Positions 8,246 to 16,907 of a stretch of DNA of 53,391 nt are shown one piece after another (the first letter of the stretch is position 1; every line of letters begins with the position of its first letter). This DNA comes from Myxococcota bacterium (GTDB lineage Bacteria; Myxococcota_A; UBA796): the NCBI GenBank assembly GCA_029251165.1, contig JAQXDW010000065.1:1-53391 (forward strand), read 5' to 3'. Below the pieces are notes generated by a model, which was not told the origin of the DNA, searched no databases, and was given only the letters and a program-made list of their open reading frames with translations. A program made the translations under genes and the position numbers.

Positions 8246-9847
8246 ATGGACACCGAGACGACCACCACCCCTTGGGTGGGGCTTGAGCCTGCCCTGATTT
8301 CCGCAATCGCAGAGCTCGGCTTTGCTGAGCCGACACCGATTCAGGTCGAGGCGATGCCCCCGCTGCTCGCAGGCCACGACGTCATCGGTCGCGCTCGCAC
8401 TGGCTCTGGCAAGACCGCTGCGTTCGGCCTGCCGATCCTCAACCGCATGCTCACCGAGCAGCGCTCCGGCGTCCGCGCCCTGATCCTCACCCCCACCCGT
8501 GAGCTGGCGCTGCAGGTCTCTCAGGCCTTCCGCGACCTCGCGAGCTGTGCACCGGAGATCAAGATCGCCACCATCTACGGCGGCGCGCCCTACGGACCGC
8601 AGATGCGTGCGCTCCGCCGCGGTGCCTCGATTGTCGTCGGCACCCCGGGTCGGGTCATGGACCACCTCGAGCGTGGCTCGCTCGATCTCTCCGGCGTCGA
8701 GACCTTCGCGCTCGATGAGGCCGACGAGATGCTGCGCATGGGCTTCATCGACGCCGTCGAGGCGATCATGGATGCCACCCCGGATGACCGCCAGGTTGCC
8801 CTGTTCTCCGCCACCATGCCCCCGCCGATTCGCCGGGTCGCCGACAAGCACCTCCGGGAGCCCGTCGTCATCCAGGTCGAGTCCAAAGCCCTGAGCACCG
8901 GTCACATCGACCAGCGCTGGCTGCGGGTCCGGCGGCACAACAAGCTCGCTGCGCTCATCCGCATCCTGCTCGGCGAGCCCCGCGGCACCACCCTCATCTT
9001 CGCCCGTACCCGCGTAGACACTGGGCGGCTGGCCGATGAACTCCTCAAGCGTGGCTTCTCCGTCGATGCCCTGCACGGCGACCTCAACCAGGGCGCCCGC
9101 GAGCGGGTGCTCAATCGGCTGCGTGCTGGCGACCTCAACGTGGTCGTCGCCACCGACGTCGCCTCGCGCGGCATCGACGTGAACCACATCACCCACGTCA
9201 TCAACTTCGACATGCCGGAGTCCACCGAGCAGTACGTCCACCGCATCGGTCGCACCGGTCGGGCTGGGCGCGAGGGTGCAGCGATCAGCATGGTCACGCC
9301 CGGCGAGAGCCGCCGCCTGTTCCAGCTCCGCGGTCAGCTGAAGGTTCGCATCGAGGAGATGCAGGTCCCGGCCATCTCGGTGATCAAGGAGCAGCAGAAG
9401 AACCAGCTGCGCACCAAGCTCGTCGAGGCCACCGAGGGCGAGGCTGCCGAGGCCGCTGCTGCACAGCTCTCCGAGCTGGTCGCCAGCGGCATGACCGCAG
9501 AGGAGGTCGCCACCGCAGCGCTCAACCTGCTCTGTGCACGCGACCAGGTCTCCATCCCCCCCGACCCGCGCCCCCGCGAGGCCCGCCCGCCCCGCAACAA
9601 CGACAACTGCAACGACGTCGAGCTGTACCTGCCCATCGGCCGCTCTCGCGGTGTGCGTCCCGGCGATCTCGTCGGTGCTCTCGCCAACGAAGGTGGCATC
9701 CCCAGCAGCCAGATCGGTCGGATCACCATCGTCGACCACAAGAGCTTCGTCAGCATGTCCGAGCGCGCCGCAGACACGGTCCTCAAGCGGCTGGACACCG
9801 TCCAGATTCGCGGCGTCGATGTCCGGGTCAGCCGGAACCGACGGTAG
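8246..9847 (+). CDS. deaD: DEAD-box ATP-dependent RNA helicase
   Basis: 533 aa from the ATG at 8246 with GGAGAGA upstream. Motifs run in order: Q motif (FAEPTPIQVEAM), ARTGSGKT near 50-57, PTRELALQ, TPGRVMDHL, DEAD near 157, SAT, then helicase C motifs IFARTR, VVATDVASRGIDV and HRIGRTGRAG. The C-terminus (about 450-533, VELYLPIGRSRGVRPGDLVGAL onward) is a DbpA-type RNA-binding domain, as in DeaD/CsdA and DbpA. It would unwind structured RNA in ribosome assembly or cold adaptation. Monocistronic, with a long leader. Confidence 0.95.
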   Translation: MDTETTTTPWVGLEPALISAIAELGFAEPTPIQVEAMPPLLAGHDVIGRARTGSGKTAAFGLPILNRMLTEQRSGVRALILTPTRELALQVSQAFRDLASCAPEIKIATIYGGAPYGPQMRALRRGASIVVGTPGRVMDHLERGSLDLSGVETFALDEADEMLRMGFIDAVEAIMDATPDDRQVALFSATMPPPIRRVADKHLREPVVIQVESKALSTGHIDQRWLRVRRHNKLAALIRILLGEPRGTTLIFARTRVDTGRLADELLKRGFSVDALHGDLNQGARERVLNRLRAGDLNVVVATDVASRGIDVNHITHVINFDMPESTEQYVHRIGRTGRAGREGAAISMVTPGESRRLFQLRGQLKVRIEEMQVPAISVIKEQQKNQLRTKLVEATEGEAAEAAAAQLSELVASGMTAEEVATAALNLLCARDQVSIPPDPRPREARPPRNNDNCNDVELYLPIGRSRGVRPGDLVGALANEGGIPSSQIGRITIVDHKSFVSMSERAADTVLKRLDTVQIRGVDVRVSRNRR

Positions 9848-10000
9848 AGCCCTCTGGTTGCCGAGCGGGTCGCCAGGTGACCCCTGCTGCTGTCGTCGCG
9901 GACGCCTGTGCCCTGAGGCATGCTCGATCGCGCGGCAATGACCTGCTGTGACGAGCGGAGTTCCATTGACGTCTGCGCCTCAGGCGGTGACGCTCACCCT

Positions 10001-10795
10001 GTGCTCGTCTTGTTCCTCACCGCCCTCGCTGCTCCGCCGGCCGACATCCCGTTCGGCCCCGGCGTCACCCTCCCGATGCGCGATCCTGTTGCGGCCTCGG
10101 TGACGACTCAGGCGGTCTCCTCCTCAGCGTTCTGGTCCACGGCCTCCGTGACCGACTACAGCGGTGAGGTCTACGACCAGATCCGCCTGCGTCCCCTGAC
10201 CGATGGCTACTTCACCCTCATCACGGGCGAGGGCGATGCCGACTTCCCCCACGAGGTCGTCGTCGACACCACGCTCCGCCTCCAGGAGCGCCTGCCCGCC
10301 ATTGAGGATGGCGCTGTGGCCATTGAGATCCTCGGCGAGGGCATCGATGCGCGCACGGGCCTGCCCTACGTCGATACCCTGTTCTTCCTCGACTTCACCC
10401 TCTTCTACGGCGCCTACATTCAGCGCTCGTATCGGCTCGATGTTGAGGGGCAGACCTTCGTCTTCTTCGAGAAGCTCACCGCGGACTTCGTGAGCCCGAA
10501 GACCTGGACGCGCTACCAGACCGATCGACAGGCGGTGATCTCGGGGGCCTCGCTGCGGTGGGTGATGAACCGGGTGGTGGACATCGAGGAGGTCTACGGG
10601 ACCTTCATCATCGAGCCGGGCGAGACCCACACCGCTCGGGTCTCCTTTCTGGTTCGGCTCCGGTTTGGCGCGGACGCCGGTCCGCTTGCTCGGCTGGCAT
10701 CAGAGCTGCCTCCAGTGCTGAAGGTCGGCCTCCAGAGCGGGTTCGCCAACTGCGTTCGCATCGCGGCCAGAGAGACCGCCTCGCAGCGGCGCTGA
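10001..10795 (+). CDS. Secreted protein of unknown function
   Basis: I chose the GTG at 10001, giving the short signal peptide MLVLFLTALA then APPADIP, 264 aa in all; in-frame starts at 9920 and 9938 would add a stretch without signal-peptide character. The mature part is beta-rich and ends in an amphipathic helix (LARLASELPPVLKVGLQSG). That layout recalls START/SRPBCC lipid-binding folds, but I see no firm motif. Coding bias and length support a real gene. It is flanked by the helicase on the same strand and by a pseudogene remnant. Probably periplasmic. Confidence 0.65.
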   Translation: MLVLFLTALAAPPADIPFGPGVTLPMRDPVAASVTTQAVSSSAFWSTASVTDYSGEVYDQIRLRPLTDGYFTLITGEGDADFPHEVVVDTTLRLQERLPAIEDGAVAIEILGEGIDARTGLPYVDTLFFLDFTLFYGAYIQRSYRLDVEGQTFVFFEKLTADFVSPKTWTRYQTDRQAVISGASLRWVMNRVVDIEEVYGTFIIEPGETHTARVSFLVRLRFGADAGPLARLASELPPVLKVGLQSGFANCVRIAARETASQRR

Positions 10796-10919
10796 TGCCT
10801 CCAGGAGTGGGCATCGGGTGGTCATGGGGTCGGCAGAGCTGCGGCACGCGACATCCTCCGTGGTGCTGGCGAGCAGTCGGCTTTGCGGTGGCCCCCACCT
10901 TGACTGGTTGGAGTCCGGC

Positions 10920-11114
10920 CTACAGGCGCTTCGAGAGCGGAAACAGCTGCATGTTGAACTGGTAGACCTGCTCTGCGTCGGCCTCGCTGCTGTCGCACAG
11001 GTCGAGGAGCCGCTCCTGAAACGCGTTGATCTCTGCCTTCAGGGTGGGAACCAGCTCTGCCGGGATCGCCACGGTGAGCGCGACTACCTCCTCATGTCGC
11101 ACCTCTGGTTCTAA
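10920..11114 (-). pseudogene. C-terminal remnant of a TIGR02147/DUF4423 family protein
   Basis: The last about 58 codons of this frame read like the C-terminus of TIGR02147 proteins: VVALTVAIPAELVPTLKAEI, then DAEQVYQFNMQLFPLSKRL and a stop. Full proteins are about 270 aa with an N-terminal HTH-like region. Here the upstream frame turns into low-complexity Arg/Gly sequence, and I find no further homology up to 11395 in any frame. It therefore looks like a decayed or truncated gene. The family assignment rests on recognising this C-terminal pattern. Confidence 0.5.
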
Positions 11115-11200
11115 GCGAGGACGGATCCCCGCCCGTGCTGTGGGGGGGCGCTGCCTGCCGCCAGCGTCGGCTCCACCCGAGTCCTGCCCGGAGACCGCAA

Positions 11201-11232
11201 GAGCCCCGGAGACCATGATGTCTTCGGGGCTC
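11201..11232. other. Strong 13-bp hairpin, possible terminator
   Basis: Arms GAGCCCCGGAGAC and GTCTTCGGGGCTC pair over 13 positions, with one G-U, around the loop CATGAT. No T-run follows on either strand, so a factor-independent terminator is uncertain. It lies in the non-coding stretch next to the pseudogene remnant. Confidence 0.4.
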
Positions 11233-11383
11233 GGCTTGTCTTCGCTGATCGTGACGGCCTACCGGTGCCTGGTGTCCCGATCTCCCGGGTTGCCCACTGC
11301 GGTTCCTCTGAGGCTGCTGCGCGTGCTCATCCTGTTCCCCTGGCTTGCATCCTCTCATGAAGCAAGTCTCGTTCCAGGCAGGA

Positions 11384-11389
11384 TAGGCT
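11384..11389 (+). promoter_or_regulatory. -10-like element (TAGGCT) before the start at 11396
   Basis: TAGGCT is followed by six bases and the ATG at 11396. It fits the leaderless arrangement repeated in this window. No clear -35 box. Confidence 0.4.
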
Positions 11390-11395
11390 TCCTCC

Positions 11396-11650
11396 ATGCC
11401 CCGTCCGTTCTTCCCACACACCCTCCATGACGTCGTCCGCAACGTCGATGGCCCCCTCGGACTCATCGCCGCCGACATGCCGGACGGCAGTCTGTTTGTT
11501 CTCAAGCGAGACCGTCGCGGCGGCGGCTATCGGCTGACCCACTACGCCGACACCGCCCGCTCTGCGATCCAGAGTCAGGAGACTGTCTTAGGCAGAAAAG
11601 ATGCGATAAACCTTTTGTCTCGAAATATTGGACTCGGGGAATACCTGTAG
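11396..11650 (+). CDS. Conserved-looking 84-aa hypothetical protein
   Basis: An 84-aa soluble protein with no signal peptide or membrane segment. It has a beta-strand-like run (GPLGLIAADMPDGSLFVLKRD) and a C-terminal helix (GRKDAINLLSRNIGLGEYL). I do not recognise the family. Its stop overlaps the GTG start of the flavin oxidoreductase by one base (TAGTG), so the two are probably translated in a coupled way and may work together. Confidence 0.65.
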   Translation: MPRPFFPHTLHDVVRNVDGPLGLIAADMPDGSLFVLKRDRRGGGYRLTHYADTARSAIQSQETVLGRKDAINLLSRNIGLGEYL

Positions 11651-12756
11651 TGTTCGCCCCATACACCTTCGCCCGCTCGCAGCGCACGGTGGCCAACCGC
11701 TTCGTCGTCGCGGCGATGACCAACATGCAGAGCCACCCCGACGGGCAGCTTCATCCCCGAGAGCTGGCGTGGCTCAGGCTGCGCGCGGAGGGCGGCTTCG
11801 GCATCGTCACGACCTGTGCGGCCCATGTCCGCATCGACGGGCAGGGCTGGCCGGGAGAGCTGGGGGTGTTTGCCGATCACCTCCTGCCCGGGCTGACGGA
11901 TCTTGCGGGCTCCATCACCGATGCCGGCTCCCTCGGGCTGGTTCAGATCTTCCACGGCGGCATGCGGGCTCCCTCGGCGCTGACCGGTCAGACGCCCTGG
12001 AGCGCGACGGCGTTTCAGATCGATCGGCCCGGCTTTGAGGTTCCTCGACCGGCCACCGAGTCCGATATCCTGGACACCATCGAGGCATTCGCTTCGGCGG
12101 CAGCCCGGTGTGAAGCTGCGGGCTTCGGCGGGGTTGAGCTGCACGGTGCTCACGGCTACCTGCTCGCGCAGTTCCTGGGCCGAAACACCAACACCCGCTC
12201 GGACCGGTGGGGCGGTGCGTCGCTGAAGAACCGGGCGCGGCTGCTGCTGGAGACACTGCGCGCGGTGCGCGCGCGCACGTCAGAGCGGTTCATCATCGGG
12301 GTCCGGATCTCGCCTGAGATCACCGACATCGGGATCGAGCTTGACGAGAGCCTTCAGGTTGCCGCGTGGCTGGCGGATGCGGGGGCAGACTTTGTGCACG
12401 CCTCGCTGTGGGATGCCTGGGGGAAGACCCGGGCCCATCCCAGCGACCCGGTTCCGCTGACCACCCGGTTCCGCGCGGCCCTGCCGAGCGCTTGTCCGCT
12501 GATGGTCGCCGGGGGAGTCTGGACCCCCCGGCAGGCTGCTGAGATCCAGGAACAGGGTGCGGACTTTATCGCGATGGCCCGTGTCGCCATCGCCCACCCC
12601 GACTGGCCCCGTCGGGCCCAGGCCGATCCAGAGTACAGCCCGTCGCGCCCGCCGTACACACCGCAGGTGCTGGCTGAAGCCGGGCTGTCGGACGTGTTCA
12701 TCGACTACATGCGTCGGTGGGCAGGGTTCGTGACCGACGGCAAGCCCGCAAAGTGA
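11650..12756 (+). CDS. Old Yellow Enzyme-family NADH:flavin oxidoreductase
   Basis: 368 aa, normal for single-domain OYE TIM barrels. Motifs include FVVAAMTNMQSHPDG near the N-terminus (FMN-binding strand), QIFHGGMR, the signature ELHGAHGYLLAQFLGRNTNTRSD around 162-184 with the substrate-binding His pair region, and VAGGVW and FIAMARVAIAHPDW in the phosphate-binding part. OYEs reduce activated C=C bonds with NAD(P)H and FMN in the cytoplasm. The GTG start overlaps the previous gene's stop by one base. The substrate is unknown. Confidence 0.92.
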   Translation: MFAPYTFARSQRTVANRFVVAAMTNMQSHPDGQLHPRELAWLRLRAEGGFGIVTTCAAHVRIDGQGWPGELGVFADHLLPGLTDLAGSITDAGSLGLVQIFHGGMRAPSALTGQTPWSATAFQIDRPGFEVPRPATESDILDTIEAFASAAARCEAAGFGGVELHGAHGYLLAQFLGRNTNTRSDRWGGASLKNRARLLLETLRAVRARTSERFIIGVRISPEITDIGIELDESLQVAAWLADAGADFVHASLWDAWGKTRAHPSDPVPLTTRFRAALPSACPLMVAGGVWTPRQAAEIQEQGADFIAMARVAIAHPDWPRRAQADPEYSPSRPPYTPQVLAEAGLSDVFIDYMRRWAGFVTDGKPAK

Positions 12757-12886
12757 GCCGCTGCGACGGCCCAGGCTCCCCGCAGTGTCGCTGTGGTCTC
12801 CCAGTCCCAGCGAGAACGATCCGCTGCGATGCTGCCGGATCCCACAGAACGATCATTGAGCTGACATTGCTGCCGCTGTGACATCG

Positions 12887-12892
12887 TAGAAT
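12887..12892 (+). promoter_or_regulatory. -10 element TAGAAT, six bases before the cyclase ATG
   Basis: TAGAAT matches the -10 consensus in five of six positions and is followed by exactly six bases and the ATG at 12899. Transcription would start at the A of ATG. No ribosome-binding site is present. CTGACA/TGACAT lies about 20 bases upstream, a weak -35. Confidence 0.5.
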
Positions 12893-12898
12893 ACGGGC

Positions 12899-14149
12899 AT
12901 GTCTGGATCTCCTCCAGCGCTGAGTCCCTCTCCGCTGACCCTCGCGATCCTCAACACTGCAGCAGCTTCGCTGGTCGGTTCGGTGCAGGCATGCGCGGAG
13001 AAAGGAGAGTTCGAGCCGCTCATTCGAGGTGTTGCTCGTGCGGTCGAGGTGGTCGGAGTGCTGGTCGACCGGGTGCAGCTTCCCCTGGCACGGACCTCGG
13101 GATTCCGACACCCCGTCTACAACGGGATCCTCGCGACCTGGCAGCGGGGCAGCGGCGTGAATGTTCGCCTGCGCCGTCACGCGGAGTCCGCGCCGCACCA
13201 GGACGTCGACCTTCGAGAGCTCCTCTCGAACACGCCGTACTACGCGCTGGTGTTCGGGGGGCAGGACTCGGTCCGGGAAGATCTCACCGCGCCGAGCCGG
13301 GTGCTGTCGATCTATGCGGAGCTGGCTGAGCAGGGCTACGTCGACTACCTCGCGGTCGGGCTGCCGCTTCCGGATGGTCGCATCCAGCTCCTCAGCCTCG
13401 CAGCACGCACGCCGATGCCGGCGGATGCCGCCGAGCGAATGTTCGCCCTCCGTCCGACCCTCGCGCTGGCGATCTATGGGGCCTACTCTGCCTCTGCGGC
13501 CCGGCAGGTTGCCACCACCTACATCGGTCAGAACAGCGGCCTTGCGGTCCTGTCTGGTGACATCGTTCGTGGCGAGACCCGCTCGCTGGAGGCCGGAATT
13601 CTGTTCGCGGACCTCCGCGGCTTCACCCGAATGACCCAGACCATCGGCGCAGCAGAGACGGTGGCGGTGCTCAACGCGGTCTTCGAGGTGGTCGGGGCCG
13701 TCGTCGAGGCCCACGGCGGGGAGATCCTCAAGTTCATCGGCGATGCGATGCTGGCGATCTTTCCGATCACCGAAGCGCGCGACCGCACCATGGTGGCGGA
13801 TGCGCTGGTCTCGGTGGCGATGCAGGGCACCGCGCGCGTTGCTGCGCTGCCCCAAGATTCTCGCTTGCTGGGCATCGGATTTGGCGGACACATTGGTCGG
13901 GTTCTTCTGGGCAACATCGGCACCACCAGCCGCCTGGACTTCACGGTGATCGGCCCGGCGGTTAACCTCGCCAGCCGACTGGAGCGGCTGTGCAGCACGC
14001 TGTCCGTCTCAGCGGTGTTCTCCGAGGCGGTCGCCGCTGAGGTCCCGCTGGAGCTGCTGGAGAAGCGAAAGGTCAAGGGAGTGGACGAGCCGGTGGAGAT
14101 CTTTGGTCACCCGTCGGTGGAGCCGCAGCGCTCACCGACGGGCACGTGA
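12899..14149 (+). CDS. Class III adenylate cyclase
   Basis: 416 aa. Residues 1-215 are an N-terminal sensor-like region I do not recognise, without membrane segments. Residues 230-400 are the cyclase catalytic domain. Metal-binding aspartates are D238 (FADLRGF) and D282 (GDAMLAIF). The adenine-selecting Lys/Asp pair is K278 (ILKFIGD) and D347 (RLDFTVIG), and N356 and R360 complete the site in PAVNLASRLE. It should make cAMP as a cytoplasmic homodimer. Its last 18 bp overlap the 3' end of the convergent sulfatase gene. Confidence 0.92.
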   Translation: MSGSPPALSPSPLTLAILNTAAASLVGSVQACAEKGEFEPLIRGVARAVEVVGVLVDRVQLPLARTSGFRHPVYNGILATWQRGSGVNVRLRRHAESAPHQDVDLRELLSNTPYYALVFGGQDSVREDLTAPSRVLSIYAELAEQGYVDYLAVGLPLPDGRIQLLSLAARTPMPADAAERMFALRPTLALAIYGAYSASAARQVATTYIGQNSGLAVLSGDIVRGETRSLEAGILFADLRGFTRMTQTIGAAETVAVLNAVFEVVGAVVEAHGGEILKFIGDAMLAIFPITEARDRTMVADALVSVAMQGTARVAALPQDSRLLGIGFGGHIGRVLLGNIGTTSRLDFTVIGPAVNLASRLERLCSTLSVSAVFSEAVAAEVPLELLEKRKVKGVDEPVEIFGHPSVEPQRSPTGT

Positions 14150-15598
14150 GTAGTCCGACCGGCACTGCTGCTCCAGCTCATCAGGCTCCGCCCCAAGCTC
14201 TGCGACCATCGCCCGGTGCAGTCGCTCGCAGATCGCCGCGCTGCCGACAGCGAGGTTGTTGAGCTCTCCGGGGTCTGTCGAGAGGTCATACAGCTCTCGC
14301 TCTGACCCATATCGGCTGTTGATCTCCGTGTGGTAGACGTACTTGTGCGGTCCGGAGCGGATCATCGAGAAGCCGGAGCAGACGTTGTGGGCGTAGTACT
14401 CGCTGACCGCGAGATCTTTCCAGGCGTGCTTCTTGTCGTCGAGCCATGGCAGCAGAGAGTCGCCGTCGAAGTCGCCGGGGGTGCTCGCCCCGCCGAGCGC
14501 GAGGATGGTCTGCACGACATCGAGGGTGGAGCAGGCTCCCCGGCGGACCTGACCTCCTCGCCACCGCTGGGGCCACCGAACGAGCAGCGGCACCCGGGTG
14601 GCGTGCTCGTACATGCAGTTCTTCCACCACAGGTGGTGGTCGCCCTTGTTCTCGCCGTGGTCGGACGTGAAGATGACCACGGTGTTCTCCGCCACCTCGC
14701 TGCCCGCGAGGGCCTTGAGCACCCGGCCGATCTCGTTGTCCAGCCAGCTGATCAGCCCGTAGTACAGCTCCCGTCCCCGGCGAACCAGCGTCGGGTCTGT
14801 CTCGACCACCCCGAACGCCCGACGCAGGTGGTGATAGTTGAGCGGCTGGGACGCCACAGATCCCGCCGGGATGTTCGGCATCGGAACCTTACCCCTGTAC
14901 TTTCGCCAGTATCTACGGGGGACAGTGAGGGGGAAGTGGGGGGCCTTGTAGCCGAGGAAGTAGAAGAACGGCGGATCCTCCGCCCGGCGGTCCTTGAGGA
15001 AGGAGACGGTGGTGTCGGTCAGCCGATCGTCGTGGTTGAGGATGCCGGAGCTGCGCCCGGGCTCGAACCGCGCGAACCGCTCGTCCCTGCTGGCGGTGTT
15101 GATGCTCTCGTCGTCGGGATCGCGTCGATCCTCGTAGCCGGTCTTCTCGTGCTTGTTGTTCTGGCCGCCGATCTCGGCGAAGCCGTGGAGCTTGCCCTTG
15201 GCGTAGTGCTGCTTGCCGCAGAGGATGGACTGGTAGCCCGCACGGTTCATCAGCGAGGCGATGGTCGGACCGGACGGCAGGCGGCTGTTGTTCCCCCACA
15301 CCCGCAGCCGGGAGCTGTACTTTCCGCCGGTCAGCGCCAGCCGGGTCGGGCCGCAGACCGGCGCAGCGGCATAGCATCGGGGCAGCCGGATGCCCTCGTC
15401 GGCGATGCTGTCGATGTGGGGGGTGGAGATGATGTCGTTGCCCATGCAGCCGAGCACCCCGCCGTCGTGCTCGTCGGACATGATGACCAGGATGTTGGGG
15501 CGATCGCTGCGCGCGGCGCGAGCTGGTCGGAGGGCACCAGACAGCGTGCCGGCGCCGAGGATGGCGCTGTTCTTGAGGAGGGTGCGTCGGGTGGTCAT
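14132..15598 (-). CDS. Tat-exported type I sulfatase
   Basis: 488 aa from the ATG at 15598, chosen because it starts a twin-arginine signal (MTTRRTLLKN, then SAILGAGTLSGA and ARA). The sulfatase signature CGPTR starts at C82, the cysteine that a formylglycine-generating enzyme would oxidise. Other metal and active-site segments are ILVIMSDEHDGG (34-45), GKQHYAKGK and FTSDHGENKGDHHLW. The enzyme hydrolyses sulfate esters of an unknown organic substrate, probably in the periplasm after folding. No formylglycine-generating enzyme is in the window. It is divergent from the gene at 15693. Confidence 0.93.
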   Translation of the reverse strand: MTTRRTLLKNSAILGAGTLSGALRPARAARSDRPNILVIMSDEHDGGVLGCMGNDIISTPHIDSIADEGIRLPRCYAAAPVCGPTRLALTGGKYSSRLRVWGNNSRLPSGPTIASLMNRAGYQSILCGKQHYAKGKLHGFAEIGGQNNKHEKTGYEDRRDPDDESINTASRDERFARFEPGRSSGILNHDDRLTDTTVSFLKDRRAEDPPFFYFLGYKAPHFPLTVPRRYWRKYRGKVPMPNIPAGSVASQPLNYHHLRRAFGVVETDPTLVRRGRELYYGLISWLDNEIGRVLKALAGSEVAENTVVIFTSDHGENKGDHHLWWKNCMYEHATRVPLLVRWPQRWRGGQVRRGACSTLDVVQTILALGGASTPGDFDGDSLLPWLDDKKHAWKDLAVSEYYAHNVCSGFSMIRSGPHKYVYHTEINSRYGSERELYDLSTDPGELNNLAVGSAAICERLHRAMVAELGAEPDELEQQCRSDYSRARR

Positions 15599-15692
15599 CA
15601 GCTCGCCGGGATGTGGTCTCTGTGCTGAAGTACCACGGTTGTCGGTCATTAAGGCGCGCGACCGGCATGCTGTGGCGGGATAGCGGTCGGGC

Positions 15693-16109
15693 ATGAAGAC
15701 ACCCGAGCAGCTCCAGGACGCCATCGACACCCTCCTTCAGGAGGACGGCTCCCTCCCAGAGGGCTGGCTGGTCGTCTTCCTTGCTCCCCCAGAGGGCACC
15801 GCGCCAGACGCCGCCTCCCTGCTGTACGCCCGGCTGCTCAAGGCGCTCGCCAAGGGGCGCAAGATGCTGGTCGGCGGAGAGCAGGCGGTGTTTCGCCCCC
15901 GTCCCCACATCCTCCACCGCATCGCGATCCGCAATGCCCTGGAGGAGCGATACGACTACTTCTTCTTCCCCGCAGACGAGGTGGTGATCTCGGGGTACTG
16001 GGGGCTGAGCTTCCCGGTGATGTTCCCTCGCGAGGTGGACATCGGCTGGCTTGTTGCTGCAGTCGAGTCCGCCGGCATGCGGCTGCTTCCGCCCGAGGGC
16101 GAGGAGTAG
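15693..16109 (+). CDS. Hypothetical protein, 138 aa
   Basis: Soluble protein with helical N-terminus (TPEQLQDAIDTLLQEDG) and alternating strands and helices (WLVVFLAPPEG, LLYARLLKALAKGRKMLVGG, YDYFFFPADEVV). There is no signal peptide. I do not recognise the family. A TAGCGG hexamer lies six bases before the ATG. The stop is 6 bp from the stop of the convergent next gene. Confidence 0.7.
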   Translation: MKTPEQLQDAIDTLLQEDGSLPEGWLVVFLAPPEGTAPDAASLLYARLLKALAKGRKMLVGGEQAVFRPRPHILHRIAIRNALEERYDYFFFPADEVVISGYWGLSFPVMFPREVDIGWLVAAVESAGMRLLPPEGEE

Positions 16110-16115
16110 CGGCTC

Positions 16116-16577
16116 TCAGCCCTCGCGGTCTTCGCGGAGCTGCCGCACGCGGTCCTTCAGGGCATCGTTGAGGGCCTCTCGGCCATGCCTTGCCGCGACG
16201 GGAGTGGTCGGATCGTTCTTGAACAGGGGCACCGCTCCGGCAAGATCGAGGCGCGCCTGCCAGCGGGTGAGCCGGTCGGCATCTTCTGGTGCGATGCGCA
16301 CGATCCGACACCGTGCGAGGTGGGGACGAGTGGCCCGTACCTCGAAGACACCAGAGGTCGTCTGGTTGTCGAGGACTGTCGTGAACTTCAGTCGCTGATC
16401 CACGGACCAGCCCGCGTCGGTCTCGATGATCAGATCCAGAGACTCCATCCAGACCAGCGACGCGCTGATCTGGGTGCTGGTGTTGTTGAGCTGGAGGATG
16501 TCAGCCGAGAGCATGGTGTACCCGAGCGGGAGTGAGCAACGACTGGCCCACCGCGATGACTCAATCGGCAGGCTCAC
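16116..16577 (-). CDS. Hypothetical protein, possible divergent PilZ-like barrel
   Basis: Up to 153 aa from a GTG at 16577; an ATG at 16514 would give 132 aa. The N-terminal half is beta-rich (SLDLIIETDAGWSVDQRLKF, GVFEVRATRPHLARCRIVRI), as in PilZ barrels that bind cyclic di-GMP. The usual RxxxR and D/NxSxxG motifs are not clear (SRWASR, NNTSTQ), so this is only a structural guess. The C-terminus is a charged helix (REALNDALKDRVRQLRED). On the minus strand TTGACG (plus 16615-16620) and CACTTT could form a promoter just before the GTG. Confidence 0.55.
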   Translation of the reverse strand: MSLPIESSRWASRCSLPLGYTMLSADILQLNNTSTQISASLVWMESLDLIIETDAGWSVDQRLKFTTVLDNQTTSGVFEVRATRPHLARCRIVRIAPEDADRLTRWQARLDLAGAVPLFKNDPTTPVAARHGREALNDALKDRVRQLREDREG

Positions 16578-16907
16578 CGATCGCTTTAGTGAAAGTGCTG
16601 CCGACTGTATTCCGCGTCAACGGCTTTGTTTCAGGATAATCACATGGGCCGGTTGGCTGCTGTGTTTGCTGCGATGGCTCCAGACTGCGTGGACCGCTCT
16701 CGACACGCTCCGCCAGTGTCGTTGGTTTTGAGCAGACCGCTGCTCGTCACTACACAGTGATGTGGAGAGTCGGTTATTCATGGCTTCGCGTTGCTCAACG
16801 CAGCACCCGATGAATCCTTGTAGTTCAGGAAGGAGGTACTTCATTCCTGGAACGCAAGGACTCGACAGGAACGGACCTGCTGGTGTAGAATTGCTCGGGG
16901 AGATGAC
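16578..16907. other. 330-bp intergenic region
   Basis: No convincing gene. Short open frames here lack coding bias or homology. It separates divergent genes: a weak minus-strand promoter lies at 16592-16620, and for the plus strand TCGACA, an 18-base spacer and TAGAAT precede GGGGAG and the ATG at 16908. Confidence 0.4.

Noticed and set aside
8105..9739. 544-aa open frame on the minus strand opposite the helicase
   Set aside because: It is the antisense shadow of the helicase gene, which has all DEAD-box motifs; the antisense protein is low-complexity Val/Gly/Asp with no domain.
14330..15628. 432-aa plus-strand open frame opposite the sulfatase
   Set aside because: Antisense shadow of the sulfatase, which has the CGPTR signature.
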